A stretch of 64,000 nucleotides of DNA, from contig NZ_CP040899.1 of NCBI RefSeq assembly GCF_006349365.1, positions 2,666,001-2,730,000 on the forward strand, written 5' to 3'. The translations under genes were made by a program, and so were the position numbers. The notes beneath the pieces were generated by a model. That model had not been told where the DNA came from. It saw only the letters and a program-made list of their open reading frames with translations, and did not search any database. Origin of the DNA: Georgenia wutianyii. GTDB taxonomy: Bacteria > Actinomycetota > Actinomycetes > Actinomycetales > Actinomycetaceae. Of this stretch, positions 53,710-63,044 are shown in pieces (the first letter of the stretch is position 1; each line of letters opens with the position of its first letter).

Positions 53710-54693
53710 ATGGACGACGTCCTGCACATCACCGGACTGACCCGTCGTTTCGGCGCGGTGGTCGCCAACGACGACATCTCGCTGCGCGTGCGGCCCGGCG
53801 AGGTCGTCGGCCTGCTCGGCCACAACGGCGCGGGCAAGACCACGCTCGTCTCCCAGGTCGTCGGGCTCCTGCGCCCCGACGCCGGGAGCATCACCGTGGG
53901 CGGCACCGACGCCGTCGCCCACCCCGCCGCCGCCCGGCGGCACGTCGCGCTCCAGCCGCAGGCCCAGGCGCCCATCGAGGGCCTCACGCCCCGCACGGCC
54001 ATCGAGCTCGCCGCCCGCGTCCGCGGCCTGCCCCCGCGCCGGGCGCGCGCCGTCGCCGAGGAGCTGGCCGACGAGCTCGACATCCGCCCCTGGCTCGACC
54101 GGCGCGCCCTGCCCGAGGGGCGCGGCCTGTCCGGCGGCGTCCGCAGGCTCACCGCGTTCGCGATGACCGTCGCCGCCCCCACCCCGCTGCTCGTCCTCGA
54201 CGAGCCGACCAACGACATCGACGCCGCCCGCCGCCGTCTCCTCTGGGACGCCGTGCGCCGCCGCGGCGACGAGGGCGCCGGCGTCCTGCTCGTCACCCAC
54301 AACGTCACGGAGGCCGAGCGGATCGTCGACGAGCTCGTCGTCCTCGACCGTGGCCGGGTCGCCGCGGCCGGGTCCCCAGCCGCCCTGCGCGGCACCCAGG
54401 ACACCGACCTGCGCCTGGAGCTCCAGCTCCCGCCGGAGGCCACCGACCCGGACCTCGGCCAGCCGCCGGTCACCGTGCACCGCACGGTGCGCGCGGGACG
54501 GCGCACGCTGCTCACCGTCCCGGCCGCCCAGGCCGCCGCCGCCGTCACATGGGCGACGACCCTGCGGGAGTCCGGCGCCGTCGAGGGCTACTCCCTCGCC
54601 CCGGCCACCCTCGAGGACGCCTACCTCGCCCTCACCTCCCCCGACGACGCCGCCCCGTCCGTCCCGACCGACCAGGAGCCCGCCCGTGTCTGA
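53710..54693 (+). CDS. ABC transporter ATP-binding protein
   Basis: The 327-aa ATPase has Walker A GHNGAGKT, signature LSGGVRRL, Walker B LLVLDEP, and the H-loop VTHN. A C-terminal extension of about 85 residues is typical of drug or daunorubicin-type exporters (DrrA). The start follows GAGGAG. The permease gene begins 8 bp before its stop. Confidence 0.9.
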   Translation: MDDVLHITGLTRRFGAVVANDDISLRVRPGEVVGLLGHNGAGKTTLVSQVVGLLRPDAGSITVGGTDAVAHPAAARRHVALQPQAQAPIEGLTPRTAIELAARVRGLPPRRARAVAEELADELDIRPWLDRRALPEGRGLSGGVRRLTAFAMTVAAPTPLLVLDEPTNDIDAARRRLLWDAVRRRGDEGAGVLLVTHNVTEAERIVDELVVLDRGRVAAAGSPAALRGTQDTDLRLELQLPPEATDPDLGQPPVTVHRTVRAGRRTLLTVPAAQAAAAVTWATTLRESGAVEGYSLAPATLEDAYLALTSPDDAAPSVPTDQEPARV

Positions 54694-55465
54694 CACCGCC
54701 ACCGCCCTGCGGCCCGCGCCCGTCCAGGTGAGCCCGTGGGCCACCTACCGCACCCTGCTGCGCTGGCAGGTGGCCTCCATCGGCCCGCTGCTGCCGCTCG
54801 TCGTCGTCATCCAGGCGCTGCTCGCGGCCGGGATCATCGTCGGCTTCGGCTTCCTCATCCCCGACATCGACCCCGGCACCGCACTGTTCCTCTCCACCGG
54901 GGCGCCGACCGTCCTGCTCCTCACCGTCGGGCTCGTCATCGTCCCGCAGGGGGTCTCCCGCTCGCGTACCGACGGCACGTTCAACTACATGCGCTCGCTG
55001 CCGATCGCCCGTCCGCTCCTGCTCGCCGCGGAGATGACGGTGTGGCTGCTCATCGCGCTGCCGAGCGTCGCCGTCGGCGTCCTCGTGGCCCGGCTGCGCT
55101 ACGACCTCACCTTCGACATCGACTGGCCCGTCCTCGTCGCCGCCGCCCTGCTCGTCACCCTCACGGCGACGGCGGTGGGCTACGCGATCGCGGTCAGCCT
55201 GCAGCCGCTGCTCGCCCAGCTCCTCACCCAGGTGCTCGTCTTCTTCGTGCTGCTGTTCTCCCCCATCACCTTCCCCGCGACCCAGCTGCCCGCGTGGTTC
55301 CAGTCGGTGCACGACGTGCTCCCCGCGCGGCCGGGCGCCGACCTGCTGCGGGCCGGGCTCGCCTCCCAGACGTTCGAGGCGAGCGGGCGCGACCTGCTCG
55401 TCCTCGGCGTGTGGTGCGTCCTCGGCGTCGCGGTGACGCTGCGCGCGCTCGTGCGCCGCGGCTGA
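54686..55465 (+). CDS. ABC-2-type transporter permease
   Basis: The 259-aa protein has about six membrane helices and the DGTFNYMRSLPIARP segment characteristic of ABC-2 exporters. AGGAG lies 7 bases before the GTG at 54686. Together with the ATPase it forms a DrrAB-like exporter, likely induced when TetR binds a ligand. Substrate unknown. Confidence 0.85.
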   Translation: MSDTATALRPAPVQVSPWATYRTLLRWQVASIGPLLPLVVVIQALLAAGIIVGFGFLIPDIDPGTALFLSTGAPTVLLLTVGLVIVPQGVSRSRTDGTFNYMRSLPIARPLLLAAEMTVWLLIALPSVAVGVLVARLRYDLTFDIDWPVLVAAALLVTLTATAVGYAIAVSLQPLLAQLLTQVLVFFVLLFSPITFPATQLPAWFQSVHDVLPARPGADLLRAGLASQTFEASGRDLLVLGVWCVLGVAVTLRALVRRG

Positions 55466-55468
55466 GGC

Positions 55469-56356
55469 TCAGCCGAACGCCGCCGCCACCGCCTCCTGGA
55501 CGGTGCGGCGGCGGAAGCTGAAGCCGTCGGCCTCGAGCCGCGCCGGGACGACCCGCTGGTCGGGCAGCAGCATCTCCTCCGCGACCTCGCCCATGACGAG
55601 GCGCAGGAGCGGCGCCGGCAGCCGCAGCAGGTGCGGGCGGCGCAGCTCCCGGGCGAGCGAGCGGGTGAGGTCGTCCCACGTCGCGGGCTCGGGGCCGGTG
55701 AGGTTGACCGGCCCGGCGAGGGAGGAGTCGGCGAGCAGGTGGACGATGGCGCGCGCCTCGTCCTCCAGGGAGATCCACGGCAGCAGGTGGCCGCCGCTGC
55801 CGATCGAGGCGCCCGCGCCCAGCCGGGTGGCCAGGGCGAGCGGCCCGAGCGCCCCGCCCTGCGTCATGACGACGCCGGTGCGGGCGTGGACCACCCGGGT
55901 GAGGCCGTCGGCGGGCCCGGTCGCGGCCTCCCAGCGCCTGACGACGCCGGCGAGGAACCCCTCCCCCGGCCCGGACTCCTCGGTGAGCAGCTCGCCGGGC
56001 CGGTCCCCGTAGTAGCCGGTGGCCGAGCCGCTCACCCACACGCGGGGGCGCCGGGGCGTGGCCGCGATTGCGGCGGCGAGCGTGCGGGTGGCGCTCACCC
56101 GGCTGCGGTAGATCTCCCGGCGGTAGGCCCGGGTCCACGGCAGCCGCCCGAGCGGGGCGCCGGAGAGGCTGACGACGCCGTCGGCCCACTCGATCGCCTC
56201 CACGGGCACCTGCCCCTCCGCGGGGCGCCACTCGTACTCCTCCGAGCCGGTGGGGGTGCGCCGCACGAGCGTGCGGGTGTGGTGCCCGTCGGCGCGCAGC
56301 GCGTCGCGCACGGCCTTGCCGATCGGACCGGACGCCCCTGCGAGCAGCACCTTCAT
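55469..56356 (-). CDS. TIGR01777-family NAD-dependent epimerase/dehydratase (SDR39U1-like)
   Basis: This 295-aa protein has the Rossmann start MKVLLAGASGPIGKAV, DGVVSLSGAPL, SATGYYGDR and a C-terminal DUF1731-like helix bundle (RLVMGEVAEEMLLPDQRVVP). The start is set at ATG 56356, as the upstream frame is not conserved. The reaction is unknown. It converges on the permease gene with a 3-bp gap. Confidence 0.9.
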   Translation of the reverse strand: MKVLLAGASGPIGKAVRDALRADGHHTRTLVRRTPTGSEEYEWRPAEGQVPVEAIEWADGVVSLSGAPLGRLPWTRAYRREIYRSRVSATRTLAAAIAATPRRPRVWVSGSATGYYGDRPGELLTEESGPGEGFLAGVVRRWEAATGPADGLTRVVHARTGVVMTQGGALGPLALATRLGAGASIGSGGHLLPWISLEDEARAIVHLLADSSLAGPVNLTGPEPATWDDLTRSLARELRRPHLLRLPAPLLRLVMGEVAEEMLLPDQRVVPARLEADGFSFRRRTVQEAVAAAFG

Positions 56357-56401
56357 GGGCCGGACGCTACCGGCGCCGGGCACCACCCGCGCGGGCGCCG
56401 G

Positions 56402-57514
56402 TCAGCCGGCGGCGACGGGCAGCGCCCCGCGGCCGGCCCGGGTGAGCGTCGCCTGGCCGAGCACCCGTGTGCCGGCGTAGACGACGACCGACTGGCCGGG
56501 CGCGAGCCCGCGCAGCGGCGCCTGGAGCCGCACGGCGAGCGTGCCGTCGTCCTCGTGCCGGACCTGCGCCGCGGCCGGCTCGCCGTGGGCGCGCACCTGG
56601 ACCTGCGCCGTCGTCCACCGGCCGGCCGGGACGTCGTCGGCGAGCCACACGGTCTGGTCGGCGGCGAGCTCGGTGACCGAGAGCAGCTCGCTCGGGCCGA
56701 CGACGACGGTGTTCGTCCGCGGGTCGGTCCCGAGCACGTAGCGCGGGCGCCCGTCGGGGGCGGGCCGGCCCAGGCGCAGGCCCTTGCGCTGCCCGACGGT
56801 GAAGGCGTAGGCGCCGTCGTGGGTGCCCACCTCGTTGCCGTCGGGGTCGAGCACGGGGCCGGGCTGGGCACCGAGCCGCTCGCGCAGGAAGCCCTGGGTG
56901 TCGCCGTCAGCGACGAAGCAGATGTCGTAGGAGTCCGGCTTGGCCGAGACGGACAGCCCGCGGGCGGCGGCCTCGGCGCGCACGGCCTCCTTGGACGGCG
57001 CGTCCCCGAGCGGGAACAGCGAGCGGGCGAGGCGCTCGGCGCCCATGACGGCGAGCACGTAGGACTGGTCCTTGGCGAGGTCCGCGGCGCGGTGGAGCTC
57101 GCGACCGCCGTCCGGCCGCTCGACGATGCGGGCGTAGTGGCCGGTGGCGACGGCGTCGAAGCCGAGCGCGAGCCCGCGGTCGAGGAGCGCGGAGAACTTG
57201 ATGTGCTCGTTGCAGCGGACGCACGGGTTGGGGGTGCGGCCGGCCGCGTACTCGGAGAGGAAGTCGGCGACGACGGTCTCCTCGAACTCCTCCGACAGGT
57301 CCCACACGTAGTACGGGATGCCGAGGACGTCGGCGGCGCGGCGGGCGTCGCTCGCGTCCTCGATCGAGCAGCAGCCGCGCGAGCCCGTGCGGTGCTGGGC
57401 CCGGGAGCGGGACAGTGCCATGTGGACGCCGACGACGTCGTGCCCGGCGTCGACGGCGCGCGCCGCTGCGACGGCGGAGTCGACGCCGCCGGAGAGCGCT
57501 GCCAGCACCCGCAT
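56402..57514 (-). CDS. mnmA: tRNA-specific 2-thiouridylase MnmA
   Basis: The 370-aa enzyme adds sulfur to U34 of certain tRNAs. It has the PP-loop LSGGVDSAV, the first catalytic Cys in [11 protein letters not shown], the second in [11 protein letters not shown], and a C-terminal beta-barrel. The ATG at 57514 follows GGAAGGGGA; the frame open further upstream is spurious. A cysteine desulfurase gene that can supply the sulfur is 1.3 kb upstream on the same strand, separated by one gene and the repeat arrays. Confidence 0.95.
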   Translation of the reverse strand: MRVLAALSGGVDSAVAAARAVDAGHDVVGVHMALSRSRAQHRTGSRGCCSIEDASDARRAADVLGIPYYVWDLSEEFEETVVADFLSEYAAGRTPNPCVRCNEHIKFSALLDRGLALGFDAVATGHYARIVERPDGGRELHRAADLAKDQSYVLAVMGAERLARSLFPLGDAPSKEAVRAEAAARGLSVSAKPDSYDICFVADGDTQGFLRERLGAQPGPVLDPDGNEVGTHDGAYAFTVGQRKGLRLGRPAPDGRPRYVLGTDPRTNTVVVGPSELLSVTELAADQTVWLADDVPAGRWTTAQVQVRAHGEPAAAQVRHEDDGTLAVRLQAPLRGLAPGQSVVVYAGTRVLGQATLTRAGRGALPVAAG

Positions 57515-57646
57515 CCTGTTCCCCTTCCGGCTCTGTTCCTGCGCGGGCACGCCCGCGACGTGCCCCCCGCCCGAGGGTACGTCGCCGATGTGCCGCGCTT
57601 CCATCCGCCGGTCTGCGCCGGGCCGCCGGCCGGTGGACGATGGGCC

Positions 57647-58279
57647 ATGCCCACCTTCACCGGACGGATCGCCGGCTGGGGCACCGCGAGCGGGACCCGG
57701 CTCGTCCTCGGCGCCTGGCACGACTCCCCGCTCGGCACGTTCGCCGACGTCATGGTCGAGCGCCCGGACGGCGAGCGGCTGCTCCTCGCGCCGTCGGCCG
57801 AGGTGGCCGAGTTCGTCTCCGCGACCTACACGTTCGACTCCACGGTGGTCACGCCGGTGTCGGTGGTGGTCGACGGACGCCCGCTCGCCGCCACACCGAC
57901 GTCCGCCGGGCAGGTCTGGGAGCTGCGGGCCGGGCCGCTCACCGCCCACCTGCTCGTCGGGGAGCGGCCGGCGCTCGGGCGGGTGCTGCGCCTCGTGCCG
58001 CGCCGCCTCGCCACCGCGCCCGCCCTCACCCGGGTCACCGACCCGGTGGCCCGGGCCCTGCTGCGGGGCGTGCGGACCCGCGGCTCGGCCGGGGGCGGGC
58101 GCACCGAGCACTACGGCGCCCACGACCTCCACCGGCTCGTCGCGGCCGGGACCCGCTGGGAGGGCACCGACCTCGGCCCGCTGCGCCCCCTCGACCCGCC
58201 CGTGCGCTTCGGCTTCGGCTCCGCGCCGCGCGACCCCGGCATCACCGACCTCGTCACCACCATCCGCCTCCCCCACTGA
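57647..58279 (+). CDS. Conserved hypothetical protein
   Basis: The 210-aa product begins [24 protein letters not shown] and is beta-rich, with hydrophobic patches but no membrane segment. I recognise no family with confidence. Start and length fit a compact soluble protein. It is divergent from mnmA and followed 56 nt later by an 18-bp repeat array in its own direction. Confidence 0.65.
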   Translation: MPTFTGRIAGWGTASGTRLVLGAWHDSPLGTFADVMVERPDGERLLLAPSAEVAEFVSATYTFDSTVVTPVSVVVDGRPLAATPTSAGQVWELRAGPLTAHLLVGERPALGRVLRLVPRRLATAPALTRVTDPVARALLRGVRTRGSAGGGRTEHYGAHDLHRLVAAGTRWEGTDLGPLRPLDPPVRFGFGSAPRDPGITDLVTTIRLPH

Positions 58280-58335
58280 CCCGCCCCCTCTGCCCCCCCT
58301 CCCATCTCCCCCGCCCCCTCCCCCCCCCGCCCCCG

Positions 58336-58479
58336 CGACAGCCGACTTCCGCACGACAGCCGACTTCCGCACGAGAGCCGACTTCCGCACGACAGCGCAG
58401 TTGCTCGCGACAGCGGAGCTCCGCACGAGAGCCGACTTCCGCACGACAGCAGAGTTGCTCGCGACAGCGGAGTTCCGCC
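58336..58479 (+). repeat. 18-bp tandem array 2 (8 units), plus orientation
   Basis: Eight contiguous 18-bp units match array 1 (core CGACAGCCGACTTCCGCA, variants GAGAGC and GTTGCTCG). It follows a C-rich tract (58280-58335) after the + gene ending at 58279. The gap 58280-58795 contains arrays 2 and 3 and no credible gene. Confidence 0.95.
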
Positions 58480-58585
58480 GGCCGACTCGGTCACGACGCT
58501 CGACATCCCTGTGGCAGCCGCCGTCGTCGGACACTCGCCGCCTCGCGTTGACCCGAGGGCAATGACCAGACTCCGCTTCGCGCTG

Positions 58586-58747
58586 AAATCGGCTCTGACA
58601 CGAGAGCCGGCTCTCGATCGGAAGTCGGCTGTCGCGACGAACTCGGCTCTCGCGCACAACTCCGCTCTCGCGCACAGCTCGGCTCTCGGGCACAACTCGG
58701 CTCTCGCGCACAACTCCGCTGTCGCGCACAAGTCCGCTCTCGCGGGG
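58586..58747 (-). repeat. 18-bp tandem array 3 (9 units), minus orientation
   Basis: Seven clear and two degenerate 18-bp units (for example CGCGAGAGCGGAGTTGTG on the minus strand) mirror array 2. Reading along the minus strand, it follows a C-rich tract and starts 48 nt after the cysteine desulfurase stop (58796). Confidence 0.93.
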
Positions 58748-58795
58748 AAGGGGGGAGCGGGAGGGGTGGGGTGGCGGCGTGGGCAGCGGCCGGGG

Positions 58796-59950
58796 TCAGC
58801 GGGCCCGGGTGGCGTTGGCGGCGCGGGAGCGGGCGACGACGTCGGGCAGGACGGCGAGCGCCGCGTCGACGTCGGCCTCGGTCGTCGTCCGGCCGAGGGA
58901 GAAGCGCAGCGCGGAGCGCGCGAGGCCGGCCGGGTAGCCCATGGCGACGAGGACGAACGAGGGCTCCTGCACCCCGGCCTGGCACGCGGAGCCGGCGGAC
59001 GCCGCGATCCCGGCGGTGTCGAGCCCGAAGAGGAGGGAGTCGGCGTCGGCACCCTCGACGGTGAAGTGGGCGACGTGCGGCAGGCGCGGGGCGTGCTCCC
59101 CGGTGAGGTGCAGCCCGTCGACGGCCGCGAGCGCCCCGGCCACGAGCCGGTCGCGCAGCGCGGCGAGCCGCGCGTTCTCGGCCTCACGGTCGGCGACGGC
59201 GAGCGTCACCGCCCGGGCCAGCGCCCGCGCCCCGGCGACGTCGAGCGTCCCCGACCGCACGCCGCGCTCCTGGCCGCCGCCGTGGTGGACCGGCGCGAGC
59301 GCGAGGTCGCGCCGGGCGAGCAGCGCGCCCGTGCCCACCGGCCCGCCGAGCTTGTGCCCGGTGAGGCTCATCGCCGCCAGCCCGCTCGCCCCGAAGTCGA
59401 CAGGGAGGTGGGCCACCGCCTGGACCGCATCGGAGTGCACCGGCGCCCCGCCCGCGAGCGCGACGACGTCCTCGACCGGCTGGACGACGCCGGTCTCGTT
59501 GTTCGCCCACATGACCGACACGAGCGCGGGTGCCTCCCCCTGCGCGAGCAGCTCACGGGCGGCGTCGAGGTCGAGCGTGCCCTCACCCGTGACCGGCAGG
59601 AAGGCGACATCGGCCAGTCCCTGCTCGCCCAGCCAGGCCGCGGCGTCGAGCACGGCGTGGTGCTCGACGGCGCTGACGAGCAGCCGGGGCCGCGGCGAGG
59701 GGTGGGCGTAGACGGCGCCCTTGACCGCGAGGTTGTCCGCCTCGGTGCCCCCGGAGGTGAAGAGCACCTCGGCGGGCTCCGCGCCGAGCGCGGCGGCGAT
59801 CTCCTCGCGCGCCTCCTCCAGCCGGCGACGGGCCGACCGGCCGGCGCCGTGGAGGGAGGAGGGGTTGCCCTCGCCGGCGAGCTCCTCGGCGTACACCTCG
59901 ACGACCTCCGGACGGACCGGGGTCGTGGCCGCGTGGTCGAGGTAGTGCAT
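58796..59950 (-). CDS. Cysteine desulfurase (IscS/NifS family)
   Basis: The 384-aa PLP enzyme removes sulfur from cysteine. MHYLDHAATTP is the standard start (ATG 59950), PLP-lysine is in LTGHKLGGPVG, and the catalytic Cys in AGSACQAG. Such enzymes beside mnmA serve tRNA thiolation in actinobacteria. The length is normal. Confidence 0.93.
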   Translation of the reverse strand: MHYLDHAATTPVRPEVVEVYAEELAGEGNPSSLHGAGRSARRRLEEAREEIAAALGAEPAEVLFTSGGTEADNLAVKGAVYAHPSPRPRLLVSAVEHHAVLDAAAWLGEQGLADVAFLPVTGEGTLDLDAARELLAQGEAPALVSVMWANNETGVVQPVEDVVALAGGAPVHSDAVQAVAHLPVDFGASGLAAMSLTGHKLGGPVGTGALLARRDLALAPVHHGGGQERGVRSGTLDVAGARALARAVTLAVADREAENARLAALRDRLVAGALAAVDGLHLTGEHAPRLPHVAHFTVEGADADSLLFGLDTAGIAASAGSACQAGVQEPSFVLVAMGYPAGLARSALRFSLGRTTTEADVDAALAVLPDVVARSRAANATRAR

Positions 59951-60057
59951 GCCCTCAAGTCTACGGACGGACACAGGGGCCTTTCAGGAACTGCACTTAG
60001 GCTGTGCGCGGTGCCACCGGGGAGCGGCACCGTCCCGCTGACACGAAAGGCACATCT

Positions 60058-61017
60058 GTGCGCCGATCCGTAACCGTCACGGCCGCTGCGCTGGCGGCCG
60101 TCCTCGCTCTCGCCGGCTGCTCCGGCGACAGTGCCGACCCGGCCGACACGGCCACCGAGACCGCCTCCACCGCACCGGCGGAGGACGCGACGGCCGAGCC
60201 GGACGCCGGCAACGCGCCGGAGGACGTCGCCCTGCTCGAGGCCATCACCGTCGAGGGCGAGCCCGGCTCGGAGGCGACGCTGACCTTCGAGCAGCCGCTC
60301 ACGGTGAGCGGCACCGCAGCCGCGGCCGTCAGCCCCGGTGACGGCGCCCCGATCGAGGAGGGCCAGATCCTCCTCGTCCACTTCACCCAGGTCAACGGCG
60401 AGAACGGGGAGGTGCTCGACTCGACGTACGAGGCCGAGCCCCAGCCGCTCGTCGTGACCAAGGACGCGACCGTCCCCGCACTCGTCGACGTGCTCCTCGA
60501 GCAGAACGTCGGCTCCCGGGTCGTCTTCGCCTCGCCGACGCAGGGCGCCGCCGCGCTCATGGCGATCGAGGTCCTCGAGGCGCTGCCCGCGCGCGCCCAG
60601 GGCACCGCCGTGCCCGCGCCCGAGGGTCTGCCTACCGTCACGCTCGCCGAGAACGGCGCCCCGAGCATCGAGCCGGTCGCAGGCGACCCGCCCACCGAGC
60701 TCGTCGCCGTCCCGCTCATCGAGGGCGACGGCAAGGCCGTCGAGGCGGGCGACTACGTCTACGCCCAGTACACCGGCTGGCTCTGGGACGGCACCATGTT
60801 CGACTCCTCGTGGGAGGGCGGCCAGCCGCTGCCGTTCGAGGCGGGCGCCGGCCAGCTCATCCAGGGCTGGGACCAGGGCATCATCGGCAAGACCGTGGGC
60901 AGCCAGGTCCTCTTCGTCATCCCGCCGGAGCTCGGCTACGGCGACGAGGGCGCCGGTGAGAACATCCCCGGCGGCTCGACGCTCGTCTTCGTCGTCGACA
61001 TCCTCTACGCCGGCTGA
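60058..61017 (+). CDS. FKBP-type peptidyl-prolyl isomerase lipoprotein with two FKBP-like domains
   Basis: The GTG at 60058 gives a lipoprotein signal (LALAGC). The 319-aa product has an N-terminal degenerate FKBP-like region (about 95-190) and a canonical FKBP domain (VYAQYTGWLWDGTMFDSSW, LIQGWDQGIIGKTVG, PPELGYGDEG, about 225-319). It folds secreted proteins at the membrane surface. A strong terminator follows. Confidence 0.9.
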   Translation: MRRSVTVTAAALAAVLALAGCSGDSADPADTATETASTAPAEDATAEPDAGNAPEDVALLEAITVEGEPGSEATLTFEQPLTVSGTAAAAVSPGDGAPIEEGQILLVHFTQVNGENGEVLDSTYEAEPQPLVVTKDATVPALVDVLLEQNVGSRVVFASPTQGAAALMAIEVLEALPARAQGTAVPAPEGLPTVTLAENGAPSIEPVAGDPPTELVAVPLIEGDGKAVEAGDYVYAQYTGWLWDGTMFDSSWEGGQPLPFEAGAGQLIQGWDQGIIGKTVGSQVLFVIPPELGYGDEGAGENIPGGSTLVFVVDILYAG

Positions 61018-61052
61018 CGCCGAGCCGGCCGACACCGAGCCGGCTGACGTAC

Positions 61053-61088
61053 GAGAAGGGCCCCGGACGCGAGTCCGGGGCCCTTCTC
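61053..61088. terminator. Bidirectional terminator between the FKBP and etfA genes
   Basis: Perfect 16-bp arms at 61053-61068 and 61073-61088 with a GCGA tetraloop, between two convergent stops (61017 and 61104). Confidence 0.88.
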
Positions 61089-61103
61089 ACGTTCGCAGCG
61101 GGC

Positions 61104-62093
61104 TCAGCCCTCGCGGTGGCGGCGCAGCACCTCGATCGCCTGCGGCAGCACCTCGGCGGCGTCGCCGACGACGCCGAAGTCGGCGAGCTCGAAGATCGGG
61201 GCCTCGGGGTCGGTGTTGACGGCGACGATCGTCTGCGCGGCCCGCATCCCGACGGTGTGGTGCACGGCGCCGGAGACGCCGACGCCGATGTAGAGCCGCG
61301 GCGCGATGGTGGCGCCGGTCTGGCCGACCTGCGCGGAGTGCTCGCGCCAGCCCTCGTCGGTGACGTCGCGCGTGGCGCCGACCGCGCCGCCGAGCAGGGC
61401 GGCGAGCTCCTCGACGGCGGTGAAGTCCCCGTCGGTCCCGCGGCCGCCGACGACGACGGCCTGGGCCTCGGTGAGCGGGACCTCCCCGGTCCGGGGGTGG
61501 ACGGTGCGCTCGACGACGGTGACCGCGCGGGCGCGCTCGGAGAAGGTCACCGGCACCGGGAGGACCTGCGGCTCGAGCGGCTGGGCCGCCGGCTCGGCGG
61601 TGACGGCCGTCGGGCGCAGCGCGATGACGGGCACGCCGCGCGTCACGGCGCAGACGGTGTCCCACGTGGAGGCGAAGGCGGTCTTGGCGGCGGCGAGCGT
61701 GCCGTCGGGCCGCACCTGGACGCCGTCGGCGTCGACGATCGCTCCGGAGCCGAGCGCCACGGCGAGTCCCGCGGCGAGCTCCTTGCCGGCGTAGGTCGAC
61801 ACGAGGAGGACGGCGCGCGGCCCGGTCGCGGCGACGACGGCGGCGACGGCCTCGGTCGCGACGGGCGCGAGCTGGGGGGCGAGACCGCCGAGGTCGGGCA
61901 CGTGGACGGCCGCGACGCCGAAGCGGCCGAGCTCGCGCAGCGCGGCCTCACCGGGGGCCTCGGCGCCGAGCCAGACGGCCGCGACGGGCCCGCCGTCGGC
62001 GATGCCGCGCGCCGCGGTGAGCACCTCGGCGCTCGGCGGCGTGGGCATGCCGTCCTGGTGGTCGACGACGACGAGCACGGGTGCCTGGGTCAT
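61104..62093 (-). CDS. etfA: Electron transfer flavoprotein alpha subunit
   Basis: The 329-aa protein has the C-terminal FAD domain signature VGQTGATIAPRLYIGVGVSGA and PIFELADFGVVGD. It carries electrons from acyl-CoA dehydrogenases to the respiratory chain with EtfB. ATG 62093 has a GGAAGG site. etfB lies 31 bp upstream in the same operon. Confidence 0.93.
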   Translation of the reverse strand: MTQAPVLVVVDHQDGMPTPPSAEVLTAARGIADGGPVAAVWLGAEAPGEAALRELGRFGVAAVHVPDLGGLAPQLAPVATEAVAAVVAATGPRAVLLVSTYAGKELAAGLAVALGSGAIVDADGVQVRPDGTLAAAKTAFASTWDTVCAVTRGVPVIALRPTAVTAEPAAQPLEPQVLPVPVTFSERARAVTVVERTVHPRTGEVPLTEAQAVVVGGRGTDGDFTAVEELAALLGGAVGATRDVTDEGWREHSAQVGQTGATIAPRLYIGVGVSGAVHHTVGMRAAQTIVAVNTDPEAPIFELADFGVVGDAAEVLPQAIEVLRRHREG

Positions 62094-62124
62094 GGTGCCT
62101 TCCTGGAGCATGGGTGGGCGGCCG

Positions 62125-62886
62125 TCAGACGAGCCGGGACTCGATGAGGAACTCGGCGAGCTGCCGGCCGCCGTCGCCGGAGTCGGTGACGATGCGGCCC
62201 TGCTCGCGGGCGGCGCGCGGCTCGGCGGACAGGACGGTCGTCGCCGGGGTCGCGTCGGCCAACCCGAGGTCGGCGAGCGACCACGTGTCCACCGGCTTCT
62301 TGCGGGCGGCGCGGATGGCCTTGAACGCCGGGTAGCGCGGCTCGTTGGCCTGGTCGGTGACCGACACGAGAGCCGGGAGCGGGGACTCGAGGACCTCGAC
62401 GGCGTCGCCGATGTCGCGGCGCACCCGCACCCCTCCCCCGGTGACGGACAGCTCGGTGGCCAGCGTGAGCTGGGGCAGGCCGAGCTCGGCGGCGAGCGCG
62501 GTGGGCAGCATGGAGGTGAGCCCGTCGAGGGCGGCCATGCCGGTGACGACGAGGTCGACGGGCCCCACGGCCCGGACGGCGGCGGCGAGGACGCGGGCGG
62601 TCGTGACGACGTCGGCGCCGGCGAGGGCGTCGTCGCTCACGTGGACGCCACGGTCGGCGCCCATCTGCAGGGCGCGGCGGACGGCGTCCTCGGCGTCGTC
62701 GGGGCCCATGGTGAGGGCGACGACCTCACCGCCGTGCGCCTCGACGAGGCTGACGGCGGCCTCGACGGCGTTCTCGTCCAGCTCGTTGAGGACGTCGTCC
62801 AGGCCGCGCACGGTACGGCCGTCGTCGTCCAGCGCGCGCTCGGACTGGACATCGGGGACATGCTTGACGCACACGACGATCCTCAT
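62125..62886 (-). CDS. etfB: Electron transfer flavoprotein beta subunit
   Basis: The 253-aa protein starts MRIVVCVKHVPDVQ and has LNELDENAVEAAVSL and VDLVVTGMAALDG, standard EtfB features. It precedes etfA and is divergent from glgX across a 158-bp gap. Confidence 0.93.
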   Translation of the reverse strand: MRIVVCVKHVPDVQSERALDDDGRTVRGLDDVLNELDENAVEAAVSLVEAHGGEVVALTMGPDDAEDAVRRALQMGADRGVHVSDDALAGADVVTTARVLAAAVRAVGPVDLVVTGMAALDGLTSMLPTALAAELGLPQLTLATELSVTGGGVRVRRDIGDAVEVLESPLPALVSVTDQANEPRYPAFKAIRAARKKPVDTWSLADLGLADATPATTVLSAEPRAAREQGRIVTDSGDGGRQLAEFLIESRLV

Positions 62887-63044
62887 GGGACCAGCCTGCC
62901 ACCTCCGGGGGCCCGGCGCCGATCCCGCAGCCCTTCCACCCGACGATCGGCGGGTGCCGCGAGGACCTGAGCGGTGCGGCGCGGGGCTCTTGTCACTCGG
63001 CGCCGTGACTTACCGACCTCCACGTGGTGCGAGAATGGATCACC

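Noticed and set aside
57515..58729. N-terminal extension of MnmA to 775 residues
   Set aside because: It crosses the divergent hypothetical gene and the repeat arrays; the PP-loop start and ribosome site fix the ATG at 57514.
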